Counted from the first letter of the stretch, positions 1 to 7,373 are shown. The stretch is 39,409 bases of DNA from Bifidobacteriaceae bacterium (GCA_029227215.1 JAQXZM010000066.1:1-39409); one strand, 5' to 3'. Numbers and translations: made by a program. Notes: a model not told the origin generated them from the sequence alone.

Positions 1-1
1 C

Positions 2-367
2 GACGAGGAATCCGCCAAGACGCTCGTCGCCAACGGCGTGACCGTGGTGTGCGAGGGCGCGAACATGCCGTCCACCCCGGAGGCCATCGCGGTCTACAAG
101 GCCAACGGCGTGCTGTACGGCCCGGCGAAGGCCGCGAACGCCGGTGGCGTGGCCACCTCCGCCCTCGAGATGAGCCAGAACTCCGAGCGCCTCTCCTGGA
201 CGTTCGAAGAGGTCGACTCCAAGCTCCACGACATCATGGTGGGCATCGTGCACAACTCCCTCGACGCCGCCAAGAAGTACGGCCACGAAGGCGACCTGCA
301 GCTGGGTGCCAACGCCGCCGGCTTCGAGAAAGTGGCGAACGCCATGGTGGCACAGGGCATCCTGTGA
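2..367 (+). CDS. gdhA: NADP-type glutamate dehydrogenase, C-terminal part
   Basis: Only the last ~121 codons are in the window; the gene enters from the left edge and stops at TGA 365-367. The reading frame carries the typical end of the hexameric glutamate dehydrogenase family: the segment VCEGANMPSTPEA, followed by GPAKAANAGGVATSALEMSQN and the C-terminal helix ending NAMVAQGIL. The family interconverts glutamate with 2-oxoglutarate plus ammonia in the cytoplasm and is the main ammonium-assimilating enzyme in many gut anaerobes. The Asn/Gly-rich NAGGVA stretch belongs to the nucleotide-binding half of the enzyme. A strong hairpin follows the stop, so the gene ends its transcription unit. 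The N-terminal half with the substrate-binding lysines cannot be seen. Confidence 0.93.
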   Translation, partial: DEESAKTLVANGVTVVCEGANMPSTPEAIAVYKANGVLYGPAKAANAGGVATSALEMSQNSERLSWTFEEVDSKLHDIMVGIVHNSLDAAKKYGHEGDLQLGANAAGFEKVANAMVAQGIL

Positions 368-510
368 CCTGTGGCGTGCATGGCTCGCGCTGATCGCGCC
401 CTTTGCAGGTACACGCAGCGCATGATCGCTTCGCGACTGTGGCTGTTTTGTGACTGTGGCTGTGAGCGCGCAGCCCGCGAATCCACGGCGTGAGTAACCA
501 CCAGTATCAA

Positions 511-570
511 AGCCGCGGTGCCAAGATTGGATTGTTCAACCAATCGATCCTGGCACCGCGGTTTCTTTAT
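511..570 (+). terminator. Rho-independent terminator downstream of gdhA
   Basis: A perfect 11-bp inverted repeat, CCGCGGTGCCA (513-523) and TGGCACCGCGG (551-561), is extended inward by GATTGG/CCAATC and followed by a T-rich tail TTTCTTTATT. It lies ~145 bp after the gdhA stop. Confidence 0.85.
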
Positions 571-630
571 TGTGCAGCGTTAGGCATTCATACACTCTAC
601 GAGTGCCGGAATGCCTGAGAGATTGGCGGA

Positions 631-814
631 GCGGGGATCCGTCAGAGGTTCCTGCACCACGGCAGTGCCTTATTCCTTGATTCTCTTCTCGGATTTTCGA
701 TTGTCAGGGATTTCGATCCCAAAATCAGTGTCTTTATCTCTGCAAATGCGAAAATCAGGTGCCAATCCCCCTGACAATCCACAACGCGCCCGCACAATCA
801 GGGGTTCTGGCACC
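631..814. repeat. 184-bp direct repeat, copy A (left of hicAB-fic)
   Basis: This block matches 2111-2294 over the same 184-bp length at a constant offset of 1480 bp, with about five substitutions counted by eye. It contains the inverted pair GATTGTCAGGGAT and CCCTGACAATC. Both ends carry a similar direct motif, GTCAGAGGTTCCTGCACC on the left and ATCAGGGGTTCTGGCACC on the right. It fills most of the gene-free gap 571-858. No transposase or convincing ORF is inside. A third, diverged copy is at 17041-17215. Confidence 0.9.
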
Positions 815-845
815 GAGCCCCCTCTGTTTCCTCTTTTCATAGTGC

Positions 846-851
846 TATTAT
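846..851 (+). promoter_or_regulatory. Candidate -10 for a leaderless hicA transcript
   Basis: TATTAT lies 7 bases before the hicA ATG at 859, and there is no Shine-Dalgarno sequence in between. This fits transcription starting at or near the start codon. No good -35 hexamer is visible. Confidence 0.4.
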
Positions 852-858
852 TGGTACC

Positions 859-1110
859 ATGCCAAGCATTGACAAGATACTTGACGCCATGCGTCGCAAT
901 CCGAAAGGAATTCCTTTCTCAGATCTCGCCAAGGTCTGCGAATATTATTTCGGAACCCCGCGAATCAACGGCACATCGCATCACGTGTATCACACACCTT
1001 GGCGTGGTGAGCCCTATGTGAACATCCAACGAGGACACGATGGGAATGCCAAGCCTTATCAAGTGCGCCAGGTGCTTGCAGCCATCGAAAGAAAGGAGGA
1101 TGCGCGATGA
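859..1110 (+). CDS. hicA: HicA-type mRNA interferase toxin
   Basis: An 83-residue basic protein with the HicA architecture: an N-terminal helix (SIDKILDAMRRNPKGIPFSDL), then the beta-strand core with the conserved GTSHHVYHT segment, whose histidine is the expected catalytic residue, and the YVNIQRG strand. HicA toxins have a double-stranded-RNA-binding-like fold and cleave mRNA when freed from HicB. It is slightly longer than typical 60-70 residue HicA proteins because of an inserted EYYFGTPRIN segment. Its stop overlaps the hicB start by 4 bases (ATGA), the toxin-first order usual for hicAB. There is no clear ribosome binding site, so leaderless translation is likely. The call rests on motif reading and on the HicB-like partner. 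Confidence 0.82.
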   Translation: MPSIDKILDAMRRNPKGIPFSDLAKVCEYYFGTPRINGTSHHVYHTPWRGEPYVNIQRGHDGNAKPYQVRQVLAAIERKEDAR

Positions 1111-1445
1111 ACGCGACGGAAATCACCAATCATTATGCATATCGCATCCAGTGGTCGCCGGAGGACGCGGAGTATGTGGGCACCGTGCTTGAAATCCCGG
1201 GATTGAACTGGCTAGACGCCACGCCGAACGGCGCGCTGGACGGAATTCGCAAGGTGACGCAGGAATGCGTCGATGACATGCTCAAGCATGGAGAGCAGCC
1301 ACCGCAGGCGTTCGCCGACCATCATTATTCCGGACGGTTCAACGTGCGCATTCCACCGCAGACGCATCGACGCATCGCGATGGAAGCCGCCGAGGAAGGC
1401 GTGAGCCTCAACCGTTTCATCTCCGACCGACTCGCGAATGCGTGA
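1107..1445 (+). CDS. hicB: HicB-type antitoxin with C-terminal RHH domain
   Basis: A 112-residue protein with two parts. Residues ~1-70 form the degraded RNase-H-like HicB fold (YRIQWSPEDAEYVGTVLEIPGLNWLDATPNGALDGI, with the usual EIPG core). Residues ~85-112 are a ribbon-helix-helix DNA-binding segment (FNVRIPPQTHRRIAMEAAEEGVSLNRFISDRLA). HicB neutralises HicA and represses its own operon through the RHH domain. The start overlaps the hicA stop by 4 bases, so translation is probably coupled; AAAGGAGG just upstream is an excellent ribosome binding site. The fic gene follows after only 3 bases, so all three genes are probably on one transcript and share HicB autoregulation. Confidence 0.87.
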   Translation: MNATEITNHYAYRIQWSPEDAEYVGTVLEIPGLNWLDATPNGALDGIRKVTQECVDDMLKHGEQPPQAFADHHYSGRFNVRIPPQTHRRIAMEAAEEGVSLNRFISDRLANA

Positions 1446-1448
1446 ACG

Positions 1449-2102
1449 ATGACGAATGCGTTGATGAGCGTCAAGGGGCTGGCGCGTCTGCTGTATGAGA
1501 TGGGGCGCACGTTCGACGGGCTGAACACCACCCGCATGGCGACCGAGGACTTTCTGCGCACGGGTAACCCCAATGTGCTCGGCTCAAAAAACGACCTCGC
1601 ACTGCTCGAGGACCTGCGCGATGCCGCGGAATTCACACTGGTGCACGCGGCAACTGCCCCGTTCGATATGACATTCGTGTGCGCAATCAACCGTACGCTC
1701 AGCCGCACCGCCGCCATCCAGCCCGGAGCGCTGCGCACAAGCGAGAACATCATCGTGCGCTGCTCCGGCGGGCGCGTTTACACGCCGCAGGTTCCCCAAA
1801 AGGAGGAGCTGGAAGGCATGATGGCCGATGCCGAGGATTCGCAAGGCTCGTTGCACGATGCCGCGCGGCTCTTCGTGCAGCTGGCGAAGGCACAGCCTTT
1901 CGGCGATGGCAACAAGCGCACTGCCTTGCTGGCGGGCAATGCGCTGTTGCTGCGCAAAGGTTCTGAAGCCGTGCTCAGCGTACCGGTGGACCAACCGCAC
2001 ACCGATGAGTTCAACCGATTGCTCTCGGATTGGTATCTGGGCGGTTCCGATGACGTGATCGGCTGGCTTGCCGATTGGAACAGCGCGCGGGACGCCGCGT
2101 GA
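1449..2102 (+). CDS. Fic/Doc-family protein with Gln replacing the motif His
   Basis: 217 residues. The Fic signature is seen as QPFGDGNKRTALL (codons at ~1893-1931), where the family consensus is HxFx(D/E)GN(G/K)R. The first position is CAG (Gln), not the catalytic histidine that deprotonates the target hydroxyl in AMP-transferring Fic enzymes. The Gly-Asn-Lys-Arg phosphate-binding part is intact. An N-terminal helical region (residues 1-70) and a beta-flap-like segment (GGRVYTPQVPQKEE) fit a small single-domain Fic protein. It starts 3 bases after hicB and is probably co-transcribed with hicAB. Possible roles are a third component of the toxin-antitoxin operon, a Fic enzyme with altered chemistry, or an inactive binder; the sequence does not decide. 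Similar Gln variants may form a subfamily, which I could not check. Confidence 0.85.
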   Translation: MTNALMSVKGLARLLYEMGRTFDGLNTTRMATEDFLRTGNPNVLGSKNDLALLEDLRDAAEFTLVHAATAPFDMTFVCAINRTLSRTAAIQPGALRTSENIIVRCSGGRVYTPQVPQKEELEGMMADAEDSQGSLHDAARLFVQLAKAQPFGDGNKRTALLAGNALLLRKGSEAVLSVPVDQPHTDEFNRLLSDWYLGGSDDVIGWLADWNSARDAA

Positions 2103-2110
2103 GAGGCGGC

Positions 2111-2294
2111 GCGGGGATCCGTCAGAGGTTCCTGCACCACGGCAGTGCCTTATTCTCTGATTCTCTTCTCGGATTTTCGATTGTCAGGGATTTCGATCCC
2201 AAAATCAGTGTCTTTATCTCTGCGAATGCGAAAATCAGGTGCCAATCCCTCTGACAATCCACAACGCGCCCACACAATCAGGGGTTCTGGCACC
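2111..2294. repeat. 184-bp direct repeat, copy B (right of hicAB-fic)
   Basis: Same length and ~97% identical to 631-814; differences include TTATTCT/TTATTCC, CTCTGCG/CTCTGCA and CCCAC/CCCGC. It begins 8 bases after the fic stop. Together the two copies bracket hicA-hicB-fic. Confidence 0.9.
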
Positions 2295-2365
2295 ACCGCG
2301 ATGCCAGCACGACCACGATGCCGGAACCCCTGACAGCCGGAACCCCTGACAGATTGTGCGGGCGC
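2266..2365. terminator. Large hairpin between fic and adh, with a 16-bp tandem duplication in its right arm
   Basis: The right end of repeat copy B (GCGCCCACACAATCAGGGG and TTCTGGCA, 2266-2294) can pair with 2319-2365. The pairing sequence is interrupted because the 16-bp unit GCCGGAACCCCTGACA occurs twice in a row (2320-2335 and 2336-2351). It lies between convergent genes and may end transcription from both sides, although there is no long T tract. Confidence 0.5.
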
Positions 2366-2384
2366 GGAATCCTCGCAGACCGCG

Positions 2385-3503
2385 TCACACCTCGCTGACG
2401 CGGACGAGGGCCTTGATCACGCGGCGGGCGTCCATGTCGGCGTAGGCCTGGGGCACTTCGTCGATCGTGTAGGTCTTCGTGAACACATGGCCGGGGTGGA
2501 TCTGCCCGCGCAGCACGGCGGCGAGCAGTGTGCGGCGCACATAGGTGCGCACCGGCGCGGGACCGCCCTTGATGCCGATGTTGCGGTAGAACGTGCCTTC
2601 CGCAGGCACGGTGACGCCGTGCGGCAGGCCCACGCGGCCGATGACCGCACCTGGGCGCGTGACGCGCAGGCCGGTGTCGAACGACTGCGCGGTGCCCACG
2701 CATTCGAGCACGGCATCCGCACCGTCGCCATTGGTGAGCGCCATCACCGCATCCACCGCATCATCGCCGCGCAGCGGCACGATGTCGGTCGCGCCGAATT
2801 CGCGGGCGATCGCGGCGCGGTCCTCGTGGCGGCTCGTCGAGATGATCCGCTCGGCACCCAGCAGTTTCGCCGACAGCACGCCGCACAGCCCCACGGCGCC
2901 GTCACCCATGACGACGGCGGTATAGCCGGGCTTCACCTCGGTGCTCACGGCGGCGTGGTAGCCGGTGCCCATCACGTCGGAAAGCGTGAGCAGATCGGCG
3001 AGCATCGCGTCATCGAAATCATGCGGGTCGTGCGGCACGGCGGGATCGTCGGCGAATTCAGGCGACGCAAGTGCGCGGCTCACGTTCACGACGGTGCCGT
3101 CGGCGTGGGGCACGCGCAGGTATTCGCTCTGGCATCCTTGGCCTTCCGCGCCACCGAAATACCCGCCATTGGGGCAGCTGGATTCGAATCCCGCGCGGCA
3201 TGCCGCGCATTCGCCGCAGCTGATGGGGAACGGCACGATTACGAAGTCACCGGGTGCGGCAATCGTCACTGCGCTGCCCACCTGGGTCACCACGCCAATC
3301 GACTCGTGCCCGATCGGCTTGCCCGCCGAGCTCGCGTCCATCGCACGGTACGGCCACAGGTCGGATCCGCACACGCACGTGCGCACGACGCGGATCACCA
3401 GGTCCTGCGGGGTGAGCGGCTCGGGCACCGGCCGCTCCTCGACGCGCACGTCGCCCGGTCCGTAGTAGATCGTCGATTTCATCACAGTCTTGTCAGCTCC
3501 CAT
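2385..3503 (-). CDS. Zinc-dependent medium-chain alcohol dehydrogenase
   Basis: 372 residues of the MDR superfamily. Visible features are the catalytic-zinc cysteine region TCVCGSDLWPYR (~residue 45), the GHESIGVV motif with its zinc-site histidine, four structural-zinc cysteines in CGECAACRAGFESSC, and a Rossmann nucleotide-binding turn VVMGDGAVGLCGVLSAKLLGA. The family oxidises or reduces alcohols and aldehydes with NAD(P)H; the TCVCGSDLW / GHESIGVV pattern is common in the threonine/glutathione-independent branch, and the exact substrate cannot be read. The start at 3503 is chosen because GAAGGAG lies about 6 bases upstream; an internal ATG (MKSTIYYG) at 3482 is possible but has poorer spacing. 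The gene is divergent from the membrane hydrolase, with ~105 bp between the starts. Confidence 0.88.
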   Translation of the reverse strand: MGADKTVMKSTIYYGPGDVRVEERPVPEPLTPQDLVIRVVRTCVCGSDLWPYRAMDASSAGKPIGHESIGVVTQVGSAVTIAAPGDFVIVPFPISCGECAACRAGFESSCPNGGYFGGAEGQGCQSEYLRVPHADGTVVNVSRALASPEFADDPAVPHDPHDFDDAMLADLLTLSDVMGTGYHAAVSTEVKPGYTAVVMGDGAVGLCGVLSAKLLGAERIISTSRHEDRAAIAREFGATDIVPLRGDDAVDAVMALTNGDGADAVLECVGTAQSFDTGLRVTRPGAVIGRVGLPHGVTVPAEGTFYRNIGIKGGPAPVRTYVRRTLLAAVLRGQIHPGHVFTKTYTIDEVPQAYADMDARRVIKALVRVSEV

Positions 3504-3609
3504 GTCAGCTCCTTCGCCTGATCATGCATGGCGCCACTCCTGTCGCGCGCCACTTATCACTCAGCGTAATCGATGTTCGTCTCTCATGCCATTTCGATAC
3601 AGTGAGGGT

Positions 3610-5385
3610 ATGCGCAAAAGGAATCAAGCTTGGCTCATCGCTGCCGTGACGGCGGTGCTTCTCGTGGCATTCAGCCTGCTGGGACGCGTCATCGCGCCAT
3701 CCTGGCAGCCCGTGGATTCCACGGCGACTGTCACGCTCGACAGCTCCGACACGTCCATCGCCGCCATGGGCATGACGAATGCCGCGATCGGCACCTACGA
3801 CGTGGACGAGCAGACCGTCACCGTGCATCTTGATTCCGGCGTGACGGTGAATGCCATCGTGCGCACGCCCAAGCAGCCAGCGACGCCGGACGCCGAGCAC
3901 CCCGCATTGCCTAGCGAGGTCCCCGGGTGCATGTTCATCACCGGCGCAGGCCTTGCCAAGGCGACCGACGTATACGGCGACATCGCCTGGGACATGGCGT
4001 CGGCGGGCGTCGCCACGATTGTGCCGGACAAGAACATGGACGGCTACTCCTGGCAGCATCGCGACTATGTGCAGATGGCGCATGATTACGAAGCGTCCCT
4101 CGACGTGCTCGAGAACTGGGTGAGCCCGGAGGGCGGCAACGTGAGCGACACAGACGAGACGAGCGGCACCGCCTCCGTGCGCGTCGACAAGACGAACGTG
4201 GGCCTGTACGCCGAGTCTGAGGGCGCATGGATCACACCGATCATCGCGAGTGAGCGCAGCGACGTGAGCTTCTCCATCATGACGAGCGCGCCCATCTTCA
4301 CCCCGCGCGAGCAGATGACGTATGCGATGGACGATTACTTCCGCAAGCTGTCCGTGCCCTTCCCCACGAACCACATCATCAGCCGCCTGACGACGCTCGA
4401 CATGGGCAGCATCGGCCCCAATTACGGTGATTTCGACGTGACCCCGTACCTACAAAAGCAAACGCAGCCCACGCTGTTCACCTACGGCACGAACGACCTG
4501 TCGATGCCCACGATCGAAGCGCCCGCCGCCGCCCGCAGCCTCATGGCGGACGCCGGTAACACGAACACGCTGCTGCGCTATTACAAGGGTGCCAACCACC
4601 AGATGCGCGTGGGCGACGCAAAGGCGAAGAAGTCGCTGCCGCTCGCCGAGAACTTCGAACGCGACATCACGAACTTCGCGCTCGACGCCAAGGCATCATC
4701 GACGCGCGGCTGGAGCACCGCGATGACCGCTGGCGACGACACGCCCTGGCAGGCGAGCGCCGTCGTGAGCGACTTGTCCGAGAACGGCGTGGGCGGCGGC
4801 CTCATCCACTCGGTCGACCGGCTGCTGGCATTGCAGCTCGGCGCGCTCGTGCTGCTCCTGGGCTGCGGCCTCACGATCCCGGCGCTGCACGCTTCGCGCA
4901 AGAAGCATATCCACCACGAGATGGCGGTGGCGCAGCTCGCCGCGAACTGCTCGCCCGACAGCGCCGAGACCGGCAACATCGTGGTCAAGTATGACCAGCT
5001 CGCCAAGGAATCGCGCCGCCGCCCCGGTTTCGCCCCCGGCATGGCGACGAAGCTGTGGACGCTCGGCGGGCTCACCTTCGTCACCACGCTCGCCTGGCTG
5101 GGCTACATCGTCTACGTGGCGCTCGGCGTGTTCGGCCTCACCGCGAAGGCCGGCGCGATGACCGTGTGGCAGGATGCGATGCGCGTGCTCGCCGTGCTGT
5201 GCACGGTGGCGCTCGCCTCGCTGCTCGTGACAGGTGTGACCGCCGCGATCCGTCACCACAAGGATTCGCTGGGCGCCCGCCCTGCCGTCGCCGGCACCGG
5301 CCACCATGTGTGGATCACGGTCTACGGCATCGGCATTGCATTCGCCTTCCTCATGTTCATGTTCTGGGACATCTTCCTCGTGTGA
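3610..5385 (+). CDS. Membrane-anchored alpha/beta hydrolase with four C-terminal TM segments
   Basis: From ATG 3610 the protein has 591 residues. A positively charged start and a hydrophobic stretch (WLIAAVTAVLLVAFSLLG) form a signal anchor. An extracytoplasmic alpha/beta hydrolase domain follows with a readable triad: the nucleophile elbow YAESEGAW (Ser203), YGTNDLSMP (Asp296) and KGANHQM (His330). After residue ~400 come four hydrophobic helices (LLALQLGALVLLLGCGL; LTFVTTLAWLGYIVYVALGVFGL; VLAVLCTVALASLLVTGV; VYGIGIAFAFLMFMFWDIFLV). The active domain is probably outside the cell, acting on a surface or lipid ester, but no substrate can be inferred. An earlier in-frame ATG at 3490 would put 40 polar residues before the anchor and is less likely; TACAGT, 6 bases upstream of 3610, fits a leaderless start. 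A strong terminator follows. Confidence 0.8.
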   Translation: MRKRNQAWLIAAVTAVLLVAFSLLGRVIAPSWQPVDSTATVTLDSSDTSIAAMGMTNAAIGTYDVDEQTVTVHLDSGVTVNAIVRTPKQPATPDAEHPALPSEVPGCMFITGAGLAKATDVYGDIAWDMASAGVATIVPDKNMDGYSWQHRDYVQMAHDYEASLDVLENWVSPEGGNVSDTDETSGTASVRVDKTNVGLYAESEGAWITPIIASERSDVSFSIMTSAPIFTPREQMTYAMDDYFRKLSVPFPTNHIISRLTTLDMGSIGPNYGDFDVTPYLQKQTQPTLFTYGTNDLSMPTIEAPAAARSLMADAGNTNTLLRYYKGANHQMRVGDAKAKKSLPLAENFERDITNFALDAKASSTRGWSTAMTAGDDTPWQASAVVSDLSENGVGGGLIHSVDRLLALQLGALVLLLGCGLTIPALHASRKKHIHHEMAVAQLAANCSPDSAETGNIVVKYDQLAKESRRRPGFAPGMATKLWTLGGLTFVTTLAWLGYIVYVALGVFGLTAKAGAMTVWQDAMRVLAVLCTVALASLLVTGVTAAIRHHKDSLGARPAVAGTGHHVWITVYGIGIAFAFLMFMFWDIFLV

Positions 5386-5442
5386 GGCAGCGTCGTCACA
5401 AGGCGGCGCCAGCACAAGACGGCGCCATTATTCGAAAATCAT

Positions 5443-5492
5443 GCCGCCCGGCGAACACCTTCGAGTCAGGATCGTTCGCTGGGCGGCTTTTC
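5443..5492 (+). terminator. Terminator after the membrane hydrolase
   Basis: GCCGCCCGGCGAAC (5443-5456) pairs with GTTCGCTGGGCGGC (5474-5487) with one G-T wobble, followed by TTTTCATT. Confidence 0.75.
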
Positions 5493-5614
5493 ATTGGATG
5501 CACCACTGCATCATCTGCGCGCCCGACGTAGCATCTGCGCTATGCTCAATGCCCTCCATCAACGCGTTCACCAATGGATTGGCACCTTCCGCTCATCCCA
5601 AATGGGACAAGTAA

Positions 5615-5700
5615 CCCTTGATTTCGTGTATTCTGGAGCATCTCCATACCCTTGATTTCGTGTATTGGAGCACTCTCCGTCACCCTTGATTTCGTGCAAG
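5615..5700. repeat. Short tandem repeat with a 34-bp period
   Basis: CCCTTGATTTCGTG starts at 5615, 5649 and 5683, an exact 34-bp period. The first two units share 18 bases (through TGTATT) and a looser GGAGCA/TCTCC half; the third keeps only the first 14. Found in the gene-free stretch 5493-5929. There are no unique spacers of CRISPR type and no coding sense. Confidence 0.7.
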
Positions 5701-5776
5701 CGCCATCCAGAACCCGCGCAATTCCAACGATTTTCCTGCATCAACAATCACAACACATTGATAATCGATATGGTCC

Positions 5777-5878
5777 AAACCACCAGCTTGGCGTAGACTT
5801 TCATCGCGAACGTGGGGTTTTGTACGGCATTATGCCTCTGAACAGTCCGCAATGATGGACGAAACCCCCAGTTCGGCG
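5777..5878. repeat. Degenerate 17-bp motif, two direct and one inverted copy
   Basis: AAACCACCAGCTTGGCG (5777) and AAACCCCCAGTTCGGCG (5862) differ at three positions. An inverted copy CGAACGTGGGGTTT (5807-5820) can pair with the second (5862-5875). Lies ~50 bp beyond the 3' end of tRNA-Ser, where mobile elements often integrate, but no integrase is nearby. Confidence 0.4.
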
Positions 5879-5929
5879 CTATGGAAAAGGCCCCGCAGCG
5901 AGCGCGGGTGCGCTGGCTGCAGAGCCTGA

Positions 5930-6015
5930 TGGCGGACAGGGCGAGATTCGAACTCGCGGGGCTTGCGCCCAACGGTTTTCAAGACCGTCTCCTTAGACCG
6001 CTCGGACACCTGTCC
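5930..6015 (-). tRNA. tRNA-Ser (anticodon TGA)
   Basis: On the minus strand the acceptor stem GGACAGG/CCTGTCC, a D-arm with GAGCGGTCTAAGGAG, the anticodon arm ACGGTCTTGAAAACCGT (anticodon TGA, reading UCA), a long variable arm TGGGCGCAAGCCCCGC, and the T-arm GAGTTCGAATCTCGC are all present. The 3' end is G plus an encoded CCA (5930-5932). The long variable arm identifies serine. The cognate synthetase gene, serS, begins 1.6 kb away. Confidence 0.96.
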
Positions 6016-6112
6016 ATGCTAGGAATCGGGGCGCATCATCACCATCGCGATCTTTGCCGCCGATCACGTGCCCCACCAGCATCACGCCAGCAAGCGCACG
6101 AAGCACGTATTG

Positions 6113-6118
6113 ATTATA
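6113..6118 (-). promoter_or_regulatory. Candidate -10 (TATAAT) for tRNA-Ser
   Basis: A perfect TATAAT on the minus strand about 97 bp before the tRNA 5' end, in the gap after the lipid kinase stop. A matching -35 is not evident. Confidence 0.4.
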
Positions 6119-6206
6119 CACAGCGCCACGCGGGGCACGGCGCTGCGGAGCATACCACGCGCCGTTCGCCGCGCCGCACGCGCGCCGTCCGCGGCAGCTG
6201 CGCCGT

Positions 6207-7373
6207 TCACTCGCCGCCCTTCAGGCGCTTGAGCGCCGAGATGTCGCTGGGCGTGAGCGGCTGCATCACGCCGGTCACGTCGCCTTCGGGCAGTTCGGGC
6301 ACACGCACGATGAGCGCACGCTTGTCGAGCCCGAAGCGGGCGCGGCGCGTCTGGCCGAGGATGTCGCCATCCACCTCCACGGTCTGCGGGGTGTTGAGCG
6401 TCACGGTCGCCTCGAGCCCTTGGAATTGCTCGACGGTGGAGCTCACGCTGAACGGGCTTTGCTTCGCTTTCTTCACCACGGTCTGGTGCACCACGTCGCC
6501 GAAGAGGTTCATCCAGCCGATCATGCCACCGCGAGTGTCGATCATCTCGAAATCAAGCAGGCCATCGTCGAACAGCGCCTCGGGCATGAGCGAAAAGCCC
6601 GGAATCTGCCCGCAATTGCCCGCCATGAGCGTGCGGAACTCCAGATTCGGCTGCGCGTGCGAACGCCCCTTGGCGTCCACGAGCTGCACGGTGCCCTTGA
6701 CCTTGGGCTGGAACAGATGCTTGATGGCGCCCACGAAATACGCCATCCAGCTGATGGATTTCTTGAGCGCCGGGTCGGTGTCGTCGATCATGTCGGCGTC
6801 GAAGCCCACGCCCGCCACGATGAGGAAACGGTGCTTGAAATCAGGGTCAGGGGAGTCGAGCATCTGCAAATAGCCCACGTCCACGGTGCGCGAGCCATGC
6901 GAGGTCGCCACCGCCATCGCCGCCTCCAGGTTGTCAAGCGGCACACCGATGTTGCGGGCGAAAAGGTTGCCGGTGCCGATGGGCACAATGCCCATCGCCC
7001 TGCCGCTGCCTGCCATCGTCTGCGCCACGGTGCGCACGGTGCCATCGCCGCCACACGCCACCACCACCTGCGCGCCGCGGTCGAGCGCCTCGCGGGCGCA
7101 CACCGCGCCGTCCTTGTCGAGCTTGGTGTCGATGAAGATCGGATCGGTGATGCCATGGTCGGCGCAATATTCCTTGATGAACGTGCGCGTCATCTCGGCA
7201 CCGGGCTTCGACGGGTTCACAATGAATGCATACGAGCCGCGGGTGTCGTCATCGCGGCTCTGGGCCACCTTCGACTCATGGCGATGCCGCAGGGCGCGGA
7301 TAAGGAGCACCAGCGCGACGACTGCAACGATGCAGATGACGATGGGCACGATGACATTCCAAGGACTGGGCAT
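6207..7373 (-). CDS. Diacylglycerol kinase-family lipid kinase, N-terminally membrane-anchored
   Basis: 388 residues from the chosen ATG (MPSPWNVIVPIV). One N-terminal membrane helix (residues ~5-28) is followed by a basic linker and a DAGK catalytic domain beginning YAFIVNPSKPG (~48). The glycine-rich nucleotide loop is ACGGDGTV (~107-113) and the second signature is PIGTGNLFARNIG (~131-143). Such kinases (DgkB/YegS/BmrU type) phosphorylate diacylglycerol or related lipids at the membrane. An in-frame ATG at 7505 would add 44 residues without hydrophobic or conserved character, so the start next to the membrane helix is preferred; it has no clear Shine-Dalgarno but AATAATAG lies just upstream. 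The precise lipid substrate is not readable. Confidence 0.85.
   Translation of the reverse strand: MPSPWNVIVPIVICIVAVVALVLLIRALRHRHESKVAQSRDDDTRGSYAFIVNPSKPGAEMTRTFIKEYCADHGITDPIFIDTKLDKDGAVCAREALDRGAQVVVACGGDGTVRTVAQTMAGSGRAMGIVPIGTGNLFARNIGVPLDNLEAAMAVATSHGSRTVDVGYLQMLDSPDPDFKHRFLIVAGVGFDADMIDDTDPALKKSISWMAYFVGAIKHLFQPKVKGTVQLVDAKGRSHAQPNLEFRTLMAGNCGQIPGFSLMPEALFDDGLLDFEMIDTRGGMIGWMNLFGDVVHQTVVKKAKQSPFSVSSTVEQFQGLEATVTLNTPQTVEVDGDILGQTRRARFGLDKRALIVRVPELPEGDVTGVMQPLTPSDISALKRLKGGE

Noticed and set aside
611-1021. Open frame overlapping repeat copy A and hicA
   Set aside because: It translates the repeat element, a similar short frame occurs in copy B, and it ends inside hicA in another frame. 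No conserved protein features.
2487-3521. Long plus-strand open frames over adh and similar antisense frames elsewhere (for example opposite serS, ptsI, ptsG, pgm, cysS and ffh)
   Set aside because: They are shadows caused by high GC content; their translations are low-complexity Ala/Arg/His-rich with no family motifs, and the opposite strand holds clearly recognisable proteins.
5615-5700. Possible CRISPR array
   Set aside because: The repeats follow each other at 34 bp with no unique spacers of constant length, and no cas genes are in the window.
5652-5855. Small open frame of 67 codons in the gap before tRNA-Ser
   Set aside because: It runs through the short repeats, has no ribosome binding site, and its composition is unlike neighbouring genes.
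5930-6015. Integrated mobile element at tRNA-Ser
   Set aside because: No integrase, phage or conjugation gene and no duplicate of the tRNA 3' end were seen in the window.
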